Made by a program: the position numbers and the translations under genes. A stretch of DNA of 64,000 nucleotides from Salvia splendens (Eukaryota; Streptophyta; Magnoliopsida; Lamiales; Lamiaceae), in the NCBI RefSeq assembly GCF_004379255.2, contig NC_056050.1:12027410-12091409 (forward strand), read 5' to 3'. The stretch's first letter is position 1. The number at the start of each line of letters is the position of its first letter. Of this stretch, positions 36,025 to 47,025 are shown in pieces. The notes under the pieces were generated by a model. It made no database searches and was not told where the DNA came from. It was given only the letters and a program-made list of their open reading frames with translations.

Positions 36025-39000
36025 TGTAACACCCCTAAAATTCGTGACTTATTTCGTTTTATTAATGTGGATGTTGATTTGGAAATGCATTTTTTGGAAA
36101 TTAATTTCTATGTGATTGTGTTAACGATGTGAAATTAATGGTTGAGAGTTATGTGGAATAATATGATATGTTTTCCAATGGGGGGATTTAATTAAATAGG
36201 ATCATGCAATATTGTGCCAGCCACTTTATTCGAATTCTTTTCGGCCTTTCTATTTATTGGAAGTAATATCTTCTTTCTTGGATTTATTTAATTATTTTGG
36301 GATATTTATCCAAATTAAATCCAAAACCAAAATATTCTTATTTATTTTTCCATGATTTTCGAAATCTCCTATTTTTGGGAGAGGAGAAATTAAGTATTCT
36401 ATAATTGATTTCTTACTTATTTCTTTCCATGAATGAATTGGAATATTCTAGCCAATCTTGTCTTACTTTATTCTATTAAAGATTTGGAAATTTTTCTGGT
36501 GGGAGGAACCTTAAACCACACGCCTACTTCTCATTATTTTTGGAGGATTTTACAAATTTCTCTACTCCGTATTATTTTATTCTACTCCGTGAAATACCAA
36601 ATTAAATTATAAGCTAATTAAATAGCTATGATTTTAAAAAATCCTCCCCTTATTTCTCCCCATAACTCACGCCTCCCTCCCCCCCTCCCAAATCTCTCAA
36701 ATCTTTATTTGATTTATTCTCTCAAATCTTCAATTAATTGTGGGATATATTATTTCCTAACTCTATAAATAAAACCAAAAACCTAACCCTAAACCCATCT
36801 CACACGCCTCCCTCTCAAATCACACGCCCCTCCCCTTGCTCCATCTTCTCCCACACTTGTTTTTCTACTCTACTCAAGATCCTTTCGATTCGCCAAGAGT
36901 TTGTTGAAGAATCAAGAGTTATATTCGTTTCTACCGATTGTTTCGTTCGAGAAAGGTACAATCAAACCTCTATTCTTCATTCCTCTCCATCCAAACATTC
37001 TTTCGACTCCCTCATGCATCTAGTTAGTGTAGGAATTTCAAATCTAAGGATTTAATCGGTGGGGAATTTGTGTTTGCATTTATGTATGCGTTTTGAATGC
37101 AATTTTGTGAAGTTTGATTTGAATCTTTGGTGAATGATGTGAGTTTATGGGCAAACATGTTTAAGAGAGTCTTATCAAAGCATGATTGTGTGTTATACGC
37201 ATGAGAATTGGTGTTTGGATGATTGAGAAGGAAACACTAATTTAGAAATTGTGTGTCTGTTATCTGTGATGTTCGACCAGTAGCTTCTGATGAGTAATTG
37301 ACCTATCAAACGAACTAATTTTGATATGAAAAGTTTACTGAGTAAATTCAAGGTGTTTTCCGTGTCTCGTGTGAATTTCAGCCCTTTTTATCGAAAAATG
37401 AATTTTTAATAAATTTTTTAAGTTGACTGCGCAAATCTGCCAGAAACCTGTGTTCTCGCCAAGAATGTTTCGTTTTCTTTTTGACTGCCAAATGACCTCC
37501 GATTGATGTGATTCTTGATTTATATGAAAATTTGAAGTGTCTTCTAAGTCGTGTAAAATTTTTAGCCTTTTTAGGCATTGGATGAATTTATGGTAAAGTT
37601 TTCAAATAAACTGCGCAGTGCTGTTAGAAATTTTATGTTCCGACCAGAGAGTTTAATTATTGATTTGACTGACTAAACGACGTGATTTCAGTGTGAAAAT
37701 TTGTCTGGATGAACTTGAATGTGTATTCTGTGTTGTGACCAAAATTTAGCTTCATATGAGGTCGGGTGAATTTTTAGTGATTTTTATAAAACGGTCGCGC
37801 AGTTCTGCCAGTTTTCTGCTTTGATAAAAGGATATTTATTTTCAAGTTTAAAAGTATTATATGATGCATGTATGTCCAAGGAACGTGTTTAATGATGTGA
37901 TCACGTGAGATACTTTGAAATATATTATGGTGTGTTTTTCCATCTTTGTGACGAACGTTGGGTTGGGTAATTTTGAGAGAACGGTGAAAGAAATGATAGG
38001 ACATGCATGGTAATATGTTTTTGTGGAAGGCTGACTTGTGTTGTCGTTGACAAGGGTGATTGTGTATTCGTGAACTCGAGGAACGAGAGTTGCCATAAGT
38101 TGGATTGTGAATTGTTAAGCAGACGAGGTGGGCTTTCTTATTAAACCTCTTTATTTTTCCGAAAATATGATGTGGTGTTATAAGGGTGGTTTAAAGTGTT
38201 ATGTCATGCCGTGATTGTTTTGATGTTGAGATTTTTGCCTGATGCCTAGTTCGTTTGAGCTTGCTCCGTTATGCTATAGGGCTATGTTGAGATTGTGCAT
38301 GATGCCTAGTTTGTGAGTTCGCTCCATTAGGCTATAGGGCTATGATAAACGAATTCGGGTCTGAGTAGGGCCGCAAACCCTATCAGGCTGTGTACACAGA
38401 GGGGATCGTGAGCCGTCCTTGCTAGTCGGTCGGTCTCGTGGGCGAATAGTGTGGCCACACTTTCGTCGCACTATGGTAAGAGGATGTGATTGATTGATTG
38501 ATGACAAAGTGGGGAGATTGTTTTGACCGGCCGGTCTGTGAAAAGTGTTTTTGTGATACTCGTGATATTTCTTAAATAAACGTAAAAACTCGAGTTCACC
38601 GGTATGGATGACATAACTGTTATAAAATATTTTCGGCATGAGCCCATTGAGTGCATATCCTTTTTCTTTATGTGCAGGTTGAGGGGTGATGTTGCGGCGG
38701 ATGTTGAGTGAGCTTTAGGAATTCCCGGATGCGTCGTGTCTTCAAACATGGGTGTCATCCTATGACTCTCCTCTGATACTTGTTTTTCCGCTGCCGTGTT
38801 TCGAATCGTTCTTGTTAAAGTCTATCGTTTTGCCCCACACTACTTTTTAACATTATTTACCTTGAGATATTAACCCGCTCCTTAATTGTTTAATCGATTA
38901 AAACTCTTCTTTTGAAGCTTTGTTTAAGATGTTGTCTCTCATTGTTTTCCCCTTCTTCTTCCCCGCTCCTTAGTCCCTTCCCTAGTCACGATTTCCCCGT

Positions 39001-39032
39001 CTTTACTATCCTTAGTGAGGGCGGTCGTGACA
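36025..39032 (+). repeat. Right LTR (about 3.0 kb, Tekay type)
   Basis: It runs from TGTAACACCCC to GGTCGTGACA. Large parts match the LTRs at 48965-52248 and 58082-61344, for example CGGTCGCGCAGTTCTGCCAG, ATGTATGTCCAAGGAACGTG and CTGAGTAGGGCCGCAAACCC. Compared with those it has lost the AAGTACTCAGCCCTG block. ORFs in it are shadows of no known protein. Confidence 0.8.
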
Positions 39033-40995
39033 TATATAATGTGTGTATTTTATGAAAAGTCTGTGTTGTGTGAGTGAACTGTGTGTTGCGTATGTAGCAT
39101 GTGTTTGCTGTGCTAGTATTTAGAGTATATGTGTGTGTAATTGGTATATTTTGCGTCTGTAATATGTGTATTTTACCTTTGTGTGTATTTTTTATTCATA
39201 GTATTGTGATGTGTGTATTGTATTGTGGATAGTGCGTGTAGCGCAATGTTGTATTTTGTGTATTGTGTGAATTGTATGTACAGTGTAATGTATTTGTATT
39301 TTGTATATAATGTGTGCATTGTGTGTATTTTGTGTACTATATGTGTATGTGCGTGTATTTTGATTATAATGTGTATGTATTGTGTATAGTGTGTATTTTG
39401 TGTACAATATGTGTATGTGTGTATTTTGATTATAATTTGTGTATAGTGTGTATTTTGTGTACAATATATTTTGTAGTATATAAAGTTAGTGTGTTTATAA
39501 GGTGTGCAGTGTGTATTTTCTGGACATGTGTGTATTTTATATACTAGGTGTGTTTTATGTAGTTTGTGCAGTTTGTGTATTTTGTATATGTGCATGTTTC
39601 GTGCATGTATTTTTTGTATATCGAGTATTATTTGTTTATTTAGCGTATGCAACGTGTGTATTGGTTTTATACTGTGTATTTTATGTGTAGTGTAGTATGC
39701 GTGTGTAGCGTATTGTGTTTATTTTGTGTATAGTGTGTTTATAGAGTGTGTTATAAGTATTTTCTGTTGTATAATGTGTGCTCTTTTGTATGTTTGGTGC
39801 ATGTATTTAGTATGTGTATTTTATGTGTAGTGTGTAGTGTGTGCTACGTGTTTTATGTATATTTTGTGTATTATTACGAGTTTATAGTTTGTTTAGTGTG
39901 TAATTGGCGTGTTTTGTGTATAATTTGTGCAATGTATATTGTGTAATATGTGATGTATGTGTATTTTTTCCTACGTGTATTTATTGTTTATAGTGTGTGT
40001 CGTGGTGTATTGTATACATATTTTGTGTATAGTGTTGTATCGCAATGTTTAAATTTTATATAGGGTGAGTATTTTGTGGAATGAATGTAACGTGTAGTGT
40101 GTGAATTATGTATATTTTGTGCGTAAAGTGTGCATTGTGTGTATTTTGTGTGAAGTATGTGTATATGTGTAGGTATATAATGTGTGTATTTTATGAAAAG
40201 TGTGTTTTAAGGGTATGTAGTTTTGTTTATAGTGTGTGCGGTGTTTGTATTGTATATATATTTTATGTATATGGTCTGTAGCGCAATGTTTTTATTTTTT
40301 CATTGTGTGTATTTTGTACGGAGTGTGTATGTATTTATTTTTTGTTTATAATGTGTGTATAGTGTATGTATTTTATGTTTAATGTGGTGTGTGCAGGTTG
40401 TATGCATAATGTGTGTAGTGAGTGTATAGTGGGTATTCTTTATGTATTGTGCGTTTATCATAATGTGTATTTTGTGTAGTGCGTGCAGTGTGTGCATTTT
40501 GCAGATATTGTGTGTATATTGTGTATGTACTATTTATTTAAGGTGTGTATTGTGCATTTTATGTAAATGTCTGTATTCTATGTATATTTTGTTTTATGTA
40601 GTGTGTGCAGTGTGTGTATTGTGTATTTTGTATTTTGCATATAGTGTTTAAACATATTTGTACACGGTGTGTATTATGTGCGATGTATGAGGTGTGTATT
40701 GTGTGCAGTGCATGTTGTGTGTGTATTGTGTGCATTTTGTGTCTAATGTGCGTGTAGTATGTGCAGTGTGTATATATTTTGTACTATATAAAGTTAGTGT
40801 GTTTATAAGTGTGTAGTGTGTATTTTCTATACATGTGTGTATTTTATGCATAGAGTGTGTTTTATGTAGTTTGTGCAGTGTGTGTTCGAACCATGTATTT
40901 TTAGTATATTGTGTGCTATTTGTTTATATAGTGTGTGAACGTGTGTATTTTGTGTGTATTGTACCATGTGTAGTGTGTGTAGTGTATAGTGTTTA
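39033..40995 (+). repeat. GT-rich minisatellite array, block 4 (rest of long unit 5)
   Basis: It continues the unit interrupted at 33630 in the correct phase. It ends at AGTGTATAGTGTTTA (40995), where pararetroviral copy B starts. Confidence 0.9.
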
Positions 40996-41005
40996 TCTGA
41001 TACCA
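40996..41005 (-). other. tRNA-Met primer-binding site at the very end of copy B
   Basis: The minus strand reads TGGTATCAGA. The next base is already satellite, so the last two bases of the usual 12-nt site are absent. Confidence 0.8.
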
Positions 41006-41533
41006 TTTGTACCCATGTTATATTTTGATAGTTTTGAATCATCAAACTTATTGGTTAAAACTTTGTTGTTAGAACACGTATTGGCAGAAGCCTTATTGTG
41101 TAATAACGTATAGGTCAGAACCGTAAGGTTTGTGATTGGAATGTTATGATAAATTATTCCATTATCAAACAGTATGAAAGACATATTGAAAATATTTTGC
41201 ATAAAGAAAGAAAGCAGAATGAAAGTAAAGAGATTTTGAAAACTAACTTTGGATTAAAGCTTCAAGGTAGCAGAGGGAAGGAGGGAGAAGAGCAATGAGT
41301 CTGAGATCAGAACTCGGTGTGCTTCTCTTCCTAGAAAACCTCTTATTTATAGCCAACAACCCTGGCTACATAGGAGTACAGTATTTTACAAATACGTAAG
41401 CAGTGACGAAAATCACACTAATTTACATAGTACTATTACAAAAAGTTACTATTCACTATTCACTATTCAAACAATTTTTACATAACTATAAAAGAAGGTA
41501 GCCGTCATTTCTGACTTTGAAATCAAATTCACA
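41006..41533 (-). promoter_or_regulatory. Pararetroviral promoter and leader (copy B)
   Basis: On the minus strand GGCTATAAATAAG (41354-41342) is the TATA box, followed by a CT-rich tract resembling the one in copy A, then about 335 nt of leader to the primer site. The leader holds imperfect internal repeats around GTTCTGACCTATACG / CTTCTGCCAATACG. It lacks the 72-bp repeats of copy A. No ORF is credible here. Confidence 0.65.
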
Positions 41534-41752
41534 CTAGGCTGCCATGAAGATGTGGAGCCTATTGATTTTATTTCTGCATCTTTTGATATATTGACAATGT
41601 CTCCATTCTTCATCGTCGTAGTAGTAATCCATATGTCTACTTCTTCGAAATCTGACTTCATACATGACTTGGAGGCTTTCTTCTTCATCTTTGATAGCTT
41701 GTTCTAATCTTCTTATTTTAGCACCAATGCGAAAGAACCTAAAAGGAGGCAT
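41534..41752 (-). CDS. Small coiled-coil ORF downstream of viral ORF2 (copy B)
   Basis: ATG at 41752, 72 codons. The N-terminal half (KIRRLEQAIKDEEESLQVMY) is heptad-like and matches the copy A ORF at 15539-15745. The C-terminal half diverges and is rich in Tyr, Asp and His. It follows the 55-residue ORF by about 20 nt. Function unknown. Its preservation in a copy whose polyprotein is riddled with stops may simply reflect short length, so the evidence for reality is the match between copies. Confidence 0.6.
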   Translation of the reverse strand: MPPFRFFRIGAKIRRLEQAIKDEEESLQVMYEVRFRRSRHMDYYYDDEEWRHCQYIKRCRNKINRLHIFMAA

Positions 41753-41773
41753 CCTGGTATAATGCGAACAGGA

Positions 41774-41941
41774 TTAGGCTGCGGTGATAATATTAATGAT
41801 TTTGAGTGTTCTCTTCATCCGTTTGATTCTATTGATTCTATGAAAAATGTCATCAATGGTTTCTCTAAGAAATGGAAAATCCACTTCTTCAGGAGGGGCT
41901 TCAAGAACAATCTTTGCAATTTCTGATAGGGAGGTAACCAT
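41774..41941 (-). CDS. 55-residue ORF between ORF2 and the coiled-coil ORF (copy B)
   Basis: ATG 41941 to TAA 41774. The peptide starts MVTSLSEIAKIVLEAPPEEV and ends in a basic helix-like segment (INRIKRMKRTLKIINIITAA). A remnant of this basic C-terminus is recognisable in copy A just upstream of its coiled-coil ORF (IAIKEKKRRNKIIHIKLAA), where the N-terminal part is deleted. Function unknown. Confidence 0.5.
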   Translation of the reverse strand: MVTSLSEIAKIVLEAPPEEVDFPFLRETIDDIFHRINRIKRMKRTLKIINIITAA

Positions 41942-42018
41942 TTCGGTATCAATTTAGATATTATCAATGAGAAACCTAGAATAGGCTTCAGTATTCTTCC
42001 TTCTAAAGAAACCTGTCA

Positions 42019-42282
42019 TCAGAAATCAAAGGGGTCTTGACCCCCAATAGGATCAGAAGAGACCGATTCTTCAGACTTTGAAGAGACAGACTTTTGGGCC
42101 ATAAATTCAAAGAAGTCTCTTTTGATGTGTTCTGGAAGGTTTTTCAGAAAATCATTTGGCTCCGAGGTACTGGCTTTCTTTGTTCTTTCTGTTTTGCTTT
42201 TCTCTTTGTTATCCTTTTGGAAGATCACTTTTTCACCAGTGGAAAAAAATTGTTTGACAGCAGATTCACCTCCAATATGATT
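42019..42282 (-). pseudogene. In-frame extension of ORF2 past a stop (copy B)
   Basis: It directly continues the ORF2 frame after TAA 42285-42283 and ends at the stop 42021-42019. It has 87 codons including a Lys-rich segment, LPEHIKRDFFEFMAQKSVSS and an acidic Ser-rich tail. It matches the copy A extension at 15179-15454. Confidence 0.55.
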
Positions 42283-43200
42283 TTAGAACTTAGCCCACCA
42301 TTTAACTTTGTAGACCCTTGTCAAGGAGAAAGGAGTAGGATCTGGAAAGATTTTTTCAAAATTGAAATCCCAGGAAAAGATCCAAGGGACTTTGAATTCC
42401 GCATGGAACATGATGAATTTCTGGAAATTTTTGATAGTGGAATATTCAGCAAAAGTATGGAACCCTTGTTGAACATCAGAAGGGAGGATTTGAATTAAAG
42501 ATCCCATTTTCCTCCACCAATCGGGGAACCAAACAGGGAACTGTTTTTCACAATTATGATGAAAGCTTATGAACCAAGAGTGATTATAATATCTTAATAA
42601 GAAAGCTCTGAACCAGGCATTCTTATAATCGATATAATTGTACCCTTGAGCTGGGTGGTTAAAAATTTTGAATTCATTGAGACCACCAAAAGTGGTTGTG
42701 GTAAGGACTCTTTTGATAATACACTTTGAATATTCAATTTCTTTGGATCTGTTGTAAATATGAGTTATTTCAACTGAGTCAGAGTCAATTAAAATAAACT
42801 CATAATACTTCTGATCTTTTAAACAATCATCAGATTCCCAGAGTTGAGAAGTATTTGGAAACCGGTTTCTTATGAAATCAATTTGAGAGGGTTTGGCAGG
42901 AAACTCAGAGAAAGGAGTCATCCCACAATCTTCACGCCAGTCTTTAGGAAAGTATTTGAACTGGTCAGGCATGTTTGGTATTTGAATATTAGTGGATTTC
43001 GGAATATTTGAGGTAAGAGCGGTTTTATAAGGTATTTCAAGAGTGTTTTGAAGGGGGGAAAACCTATTAGAAAGAATTTGATTGGGTTTTTGAGGAGTCG
43101 TTGGGGTCGAGGAAGAGACCAAGGCTTTTGAGGTTGCTTTTGAAGGGAAGACTACGTAGTCTTTGATACTTTGTCTCTTGGAAGTCCTAGAGTCTGTCAT
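42283..43200 (-). CDS. Viral ORF2, unknown function (copy B, uninterrupted)
   Basis: ATG 43200, 305 residues, open throughout. It overlaps the end of the polyprotein frame (stop TAG 43189-43187) by 14 nt. The first 90 residues are Ser/Thr/Pro-rich. The remainder carries the aromatic-rich conserved blocks seen in copy A (YYEFILIDSDSVEI, NAWFRAFLLRYYNHSWF, PDWWRKMGS, VPWIFSWDFNFEK, VYKVKWWAKF). No catalytic motif is apparent. It is the only long viral frame in the window without a stop. Confidence 0.7.
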   Translation of the reverse strand: MTDSRTSKRQSIKDYVVFPSKATSKALVSSSTPTTPQKPNQILSNRFSPLQNTLEIPYKTALTSNIPKSTNIQIPNMPDQFKYFPKDWREDCGMTPFSEFPAKPSQIDFIRNRFPNTSQLWESDDCLKDQKYYEFILIDSDSVEITHIYNRSKEIEYSKCIIKRVLTTTTFGGLNEFKIFNHPAQGYNYIDYKNAWFRAFLLRYYNHSWFISFHHNCEKQFPVWFPDWWRKMGSLIQILPSDVQQGFHTFAEYSTIKNFQKFIMFHAEFKVPWIFSWDFNFEKIFPDPTPFSLTRVYKVKWWAKF

Positions 43201-44673
43201 TGTGACCTTGAAGAAATTCTCTAGTTAGAAAATCAGGTAGAGAATTGTTTTCTCCTTTAATAAACTCAATTTCAAAATCAAATACTGATAAAATTGCTTG
43301 TCATCTGGCAAAGATTTGTTTTGAAACAATATTTTGGACATCTTTGTAAGAACTTCTTTTGTTGATTTGCAATCAATCCTTATTAAGAATTTTTTGTTAT
43401 AAAGGTCATCTTGGAATTTTTGGATGCATAAAACAATGGATAGAATTTCTTTTTTAATAACGGAATAATTTGTTTGTGCATTATTCCAGATACCAGAATG
43501 GAACCTGACAAGATTTTCTTTTGAATTAATTCTTTGCTTAAGAATTCCTCCATAACCTATGTTGGAGGCGTCCGTTTCTATGATCATAAAGGCTTCTGGA
43601 TTGGGTATGCCAAGACAAGGAAGTGTCTTGACTTGTTGTTTGATAGTTTTGACAACATTAGTATGTTCTTCTGTCCAATTTGAGGGGTCGTTCTTAAGCC
43701 TTTGATAAAGAGGTTTACATGTTTCTCTAAGGTTGGGAAAGAAATCTGAGATGTAGTTCAAACACCCTAGGAACCTTTGTAATTGTGTTTTGTCTTTGAT
43801 TTCATCAGGGAATTTGTCTGTGAAGGTAATAGACCTACTGATGGGTCTAAAGGTTCCTTTGTCAATTTCGTAACCCAGGAATCTAACATTAGTTTGGAAG
43901 AGTTTCATTTTTGGGGTGGAAATGACTAAACCATTTTTCTCTATAGTTTTTAGGAAAATTCCTAAATGTCTTATGTGTTGATCAAGATCTTGGGAAAAGA
44001 CGAGAACATCATCAATGTAGACAATGCAGAATTGACTGTAAGGATTTAAAATATCATTCATGATTTTTTGGAATTCTGAGGGGGCATTTTTTAAGCCAAA
44101 GGGCATTACATTCCATTCATAATGTCCAAAGGGAACTGTGAAGGCTGTCTTATATCTATCCTCCTCAGCAATTTGAATTTGTCAGAATCCAGATTTAAGA
44201 TCGAATTTGGAGAATATTTTGGAACTATACAGTCTATTTATGAGGTCTCTCTTATTTGGGATTGGATGTCTAATCCATTTTAAAACTGCATTGAGAGGTT
44301 TGAAATTAATAACCAGCCTGGGAGTTCCTCTTTCTAATTCTGCCTGTTTCATAACATAGAAAGCTGAACAGCTCCACGGAGAATTTGAAGGCCTAATAAG
44401 CTTTTTCTTTAATAAGTCGTTGATTTCTTTCTTACAAACTTCAAGGAGTTCTTGATTCATTTGGATAGGCCTTGATTTTGTTGGAATCTTACTTTCATTA
44501 AAACCCTCTTCATAAGGTAGATGGATCATATGATGCTTCCTTTCCCAGAAAGCATTGGGGACTTCGTTACAAACCTTTTGGATAAAATTGTCTTCTATTT
44601 CTTTGATTTTTGAAATGAATTTGGAGTTTCAAGTTGTTCTTTAATCCTTTTGGAAAGGAATTTCTTCTTTTAA
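43187..44673 (-). pseudogene. Reverse transcriptase and RNase H (copy B)
   Basis: RT motifs in order: TPRLVINFKPLNA (about 44310), IFSKFDLKSGF (about 44200), NVMPFGLKNAPSEF (about 44105-44070), YIDDVLVFS (about 44022-43996). RNase H: ETDASNIGYGGIL near 43590 and NYSVIKKEILSIVL near 43470. Breaks: stops near 44640 and at 44184-44182 (where a Trp codon would be expected after KSGF), and a 1-nt loss near 43342 that shifts the last RNase H segment, which also holds a Trp-to-stop change. In the virus this enzyme makes DNA from the pregenomic RNA, primed by tRNA-Met. Confidence 0.88.
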
Positions 44674-45249
44674 TTAGCTTATCTGTTTTTGTTTTTGGGT
44701 TATGTTATTGATTTGTCTAAAAATAGAACTGTTTTGAAGATTAAGGATTTCTTGTTTTAGGATAGGAGAAATGAATTTAAATTTTATTTTTCTTCCTTGG
44801 ACATTGGTAGTGATGCCATTATCATCAACATAGAAGGGATAGATTTGAGTTAGGAAGGGTGTTCCTAGAATCATATTATAAGTAATATCTTCAACAATTG
44901 TGAAAATATTTTTGAAACAATATCCTTCATTATAGATATGGGCTTTGGAGAGTTTGTATCTAATTCTTAAAGGGTTATTATTTGCTGTATAAAGTTTTTC
45001 TTTTGTTTTATCACAATATTTAGTAGGAACAATTCCTTCTCTAATTATGTTATGATCAGCTCCTGAGTCAACCAAAGTCATAATATTAGTTTTGAAATTA
45101 TTTATTACAAGAGTTATGTTAACATGCCACTTTTGATAAATTACTTCTTGGATGACTTTTATGGAGTTATTTGCTGAATCTTGTTCCTGATTTTCCCAAT
45201 TATTTACTTCTGCATTATTCTCAATGACAGAAAGTCTTATTTCAAACTC
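44674..45249 (-). pseudogene. Retroviral-type aspartic protease (copy B)
   Basis: The active-site motif TLVDSGADHNII is near 45080-45045. A hydrophobic MILGTPFLTQIYPF near 44870-44830 fits the ILG region of the fold. It would cleave the viral polyprotein. The frame continues from the capsid and ends at TAA 44676-44674, which lies where the link to RT is expected, so it is probably premature. Confidence 0.8.
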
Positions 45250-47025
45250 AAAGTTTTTTTCTTTTAATTCATAAAATTCTTTATTAATTTGTTTCTTAAG
45301 ATTGTTAATCTCGCCTTGGAGGTCCTTAGTCGTTATTTGTTTGGATATACTTTGATAAGGATATTTATCCCATAGTTTGTTTAAACTGAATTGTTCCTTG
45401 ATATTAATCTTTTTGGAAGTAGAAGGTTCTTCAAGAATTAAGTCTTTTAATTTCTTAAGGTATTCATCTCTTGTTTCATTGTCAGGAATTTGGTGGACAA
45501 GATCAAGAATAGTCTCTTTGTTTTCTTTGGAAATAGTATTGATGCAAACTTTGCAAATATCCTTTTCATTTTCAGTACTACTATGGTAATTGCTACTTTC
45601 AGAAGTATTTTGAATTTCTTTAATTTCTAACTCACTTTCAGAGTTTGAGGAATTATTTTCTTTTTTTAACATGTTATTAATTTGTTTACTTAATAACCTG
45701 ATGTTTTTCTTCTTTTTCTTCCAACACTGGTCTTCAGTGTGCCCTGATTTTTTGCAATACCAGCATTTTATTTCATTTCTATCTTTATTATTAGTTGGTT
45801 TAAATTTTCTTATAGGCTTTGTTCTTCTAAAATTACCTTGGGTTGATTTATAATTATCATGCCTTTGTGATTCTTTTTTGAATTTTTTAGTTTTCCTCTT
45901 GATCTTAGAGGATGGAGCTTCAATTTTTTCGATCCCGAACATTTCACAGAAACATCCTAATTCATTTTTCTCCTTTTGTTTGTCTTTTCTATATTTGTTC
46001 TGTATTTTTATTTCCATACAAAGGGCTAACCCTTCCTTTTTGACAAAAGCAAATAATTAGCCAAACGTTATATTTTCGAAAGGGATATTTTCAGAGTTAA
46101 TATCATTTTTGAGTTTTTGTATTATTCTTTCACTAAAAAGTTTAGGTAATCCTGCTATGAATCTTTCTTTCCAGAAAGCTTGGTTACAATCACTTCTTTT
46201 GAGGACATGAGTTAGAAAGACGTCTTTGTACCATCTGTAATCAGATAATGAAGGACATCTAAGGTTGTTTAAAACCATAGAAGAGCTATTATACTCTTCT
46301 CTAGGATTTCCTATGAAATACATTGAAATGGTGACAACAAGAAAGTCACAAGCATCGCTTGCTTCTTGTATATCTCCATCTTGATCTTCAATATTAACAA
46401 CATGATTAAGTATTTCTTCTTTGCTTTCCAAACTTAAAGCGTTATCCCACCAATTTTTAAGTTGGCCTGTGAAGCCATTAACAAGGAGGACACAAGCTTC
46501 TTTTTCAGAAATACCTGTGTATCTATACGCCATTTTTGCCATTCCCATTTCTTGTAAGGTATTGAGAATTTCATATTCAGGTTTTCCATCAATATTCCAT
46601 TCAGTTATTGACGTTCCGTCATAACTGGATTTATGGAATTGACCTCTTTCTTCATATAGTAAGTCTACCGGTGAGGGTCTATTATAGTAAGGTTTGCTGC
46701 TATTAAATTTTCTCCCTTTGAAGATTTTATTTATTTTGAGAGGGAAATTATTAGAATCTTTGAAAACGTCTTCTAATTTTTCAACAAAATCATCTTCCTT
46801 TTCAGATGAAGAGTAGCTTGATTGCTCAGTACTCGTCTCATGGTTTTCATGGATAACATTTGTAGTTGGCTTACTTGATTCGCCAAGGTTTTCAGAAAGT
46901 TTTTTAAGAAGGTTCTCAGTTTTTGAATTAAAGGAAATATTCTTATTTTTTAAAATTTCATTACTTTTGAAAAAAGGTTTGGAAGTATCATTAAGGATAC
47001 TTTGTCTGCTAGTAGGGAGGTTATT
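45250..47025 (-). pseudogene. Capsid protein with CCHC zinc knuckle (copy B)
   Basis: The frame continues after TAA 47028-47026 and is cut again by TAA 46059-46057. The N-terminal part is acidic and Ser-rich. The central region (WWDNALSLESKEEIL, LSDYRWYKDVFLTHVLKRSD, FWKERFIAGLPKLFSERI) is the capsid core. A basic stretch precedes the zinc knuckle CWYCKKSGHTEDQC (C-x2-C-x4-H-x4-C, 45765-45724), which in caulimovirids binds nucleic acid for packaging. An acidic/coiled segment follows before the protease. In copy C the position of the second stop is a Gln codon, so that lesion arose after the inverted duplication. Confidence 0.85.

Larger units (their letters stand above)
33631..39032 (+). mobile_element. 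Short-interior LTR retroelement with non-matching LTRs inside the satellite
   Basis: The element starts TGTAATACCC and ends GGTCGTGACA. It is flanked by the 5-bp direct repeat TATAT (33626-33630 and 39033-39037). Other satellite units show the undisturbed target GGTATATAATG. The left LTR (33631-35504) and right LTR (36025-39032) differ in length and sequence. The interior is only about 520 bp: a tRNA-Met primer site, text shared with the 12.4-kb Tekay-like element, and a polypurine tract. There is no coding capacity, so the element is non-autonomous and resembles an internally deleted or LARD-like derivative of a Tekay-group element. Confidence 0.8.

Noticed and set aside
36738..37055. 105-codon ORF in the right LTR
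   Set aside because: Located in a Tekay-type LTR, low-complexity Ser/Pro/Thr-rich, with no counterpart kept in the other LTR copies.
40993..41202. 69-codon minus-strand ORF at the end of copy B
   Set aside because: Lies in the viral leader next to the primer site, has no match in copy A, and runs across the junction region.
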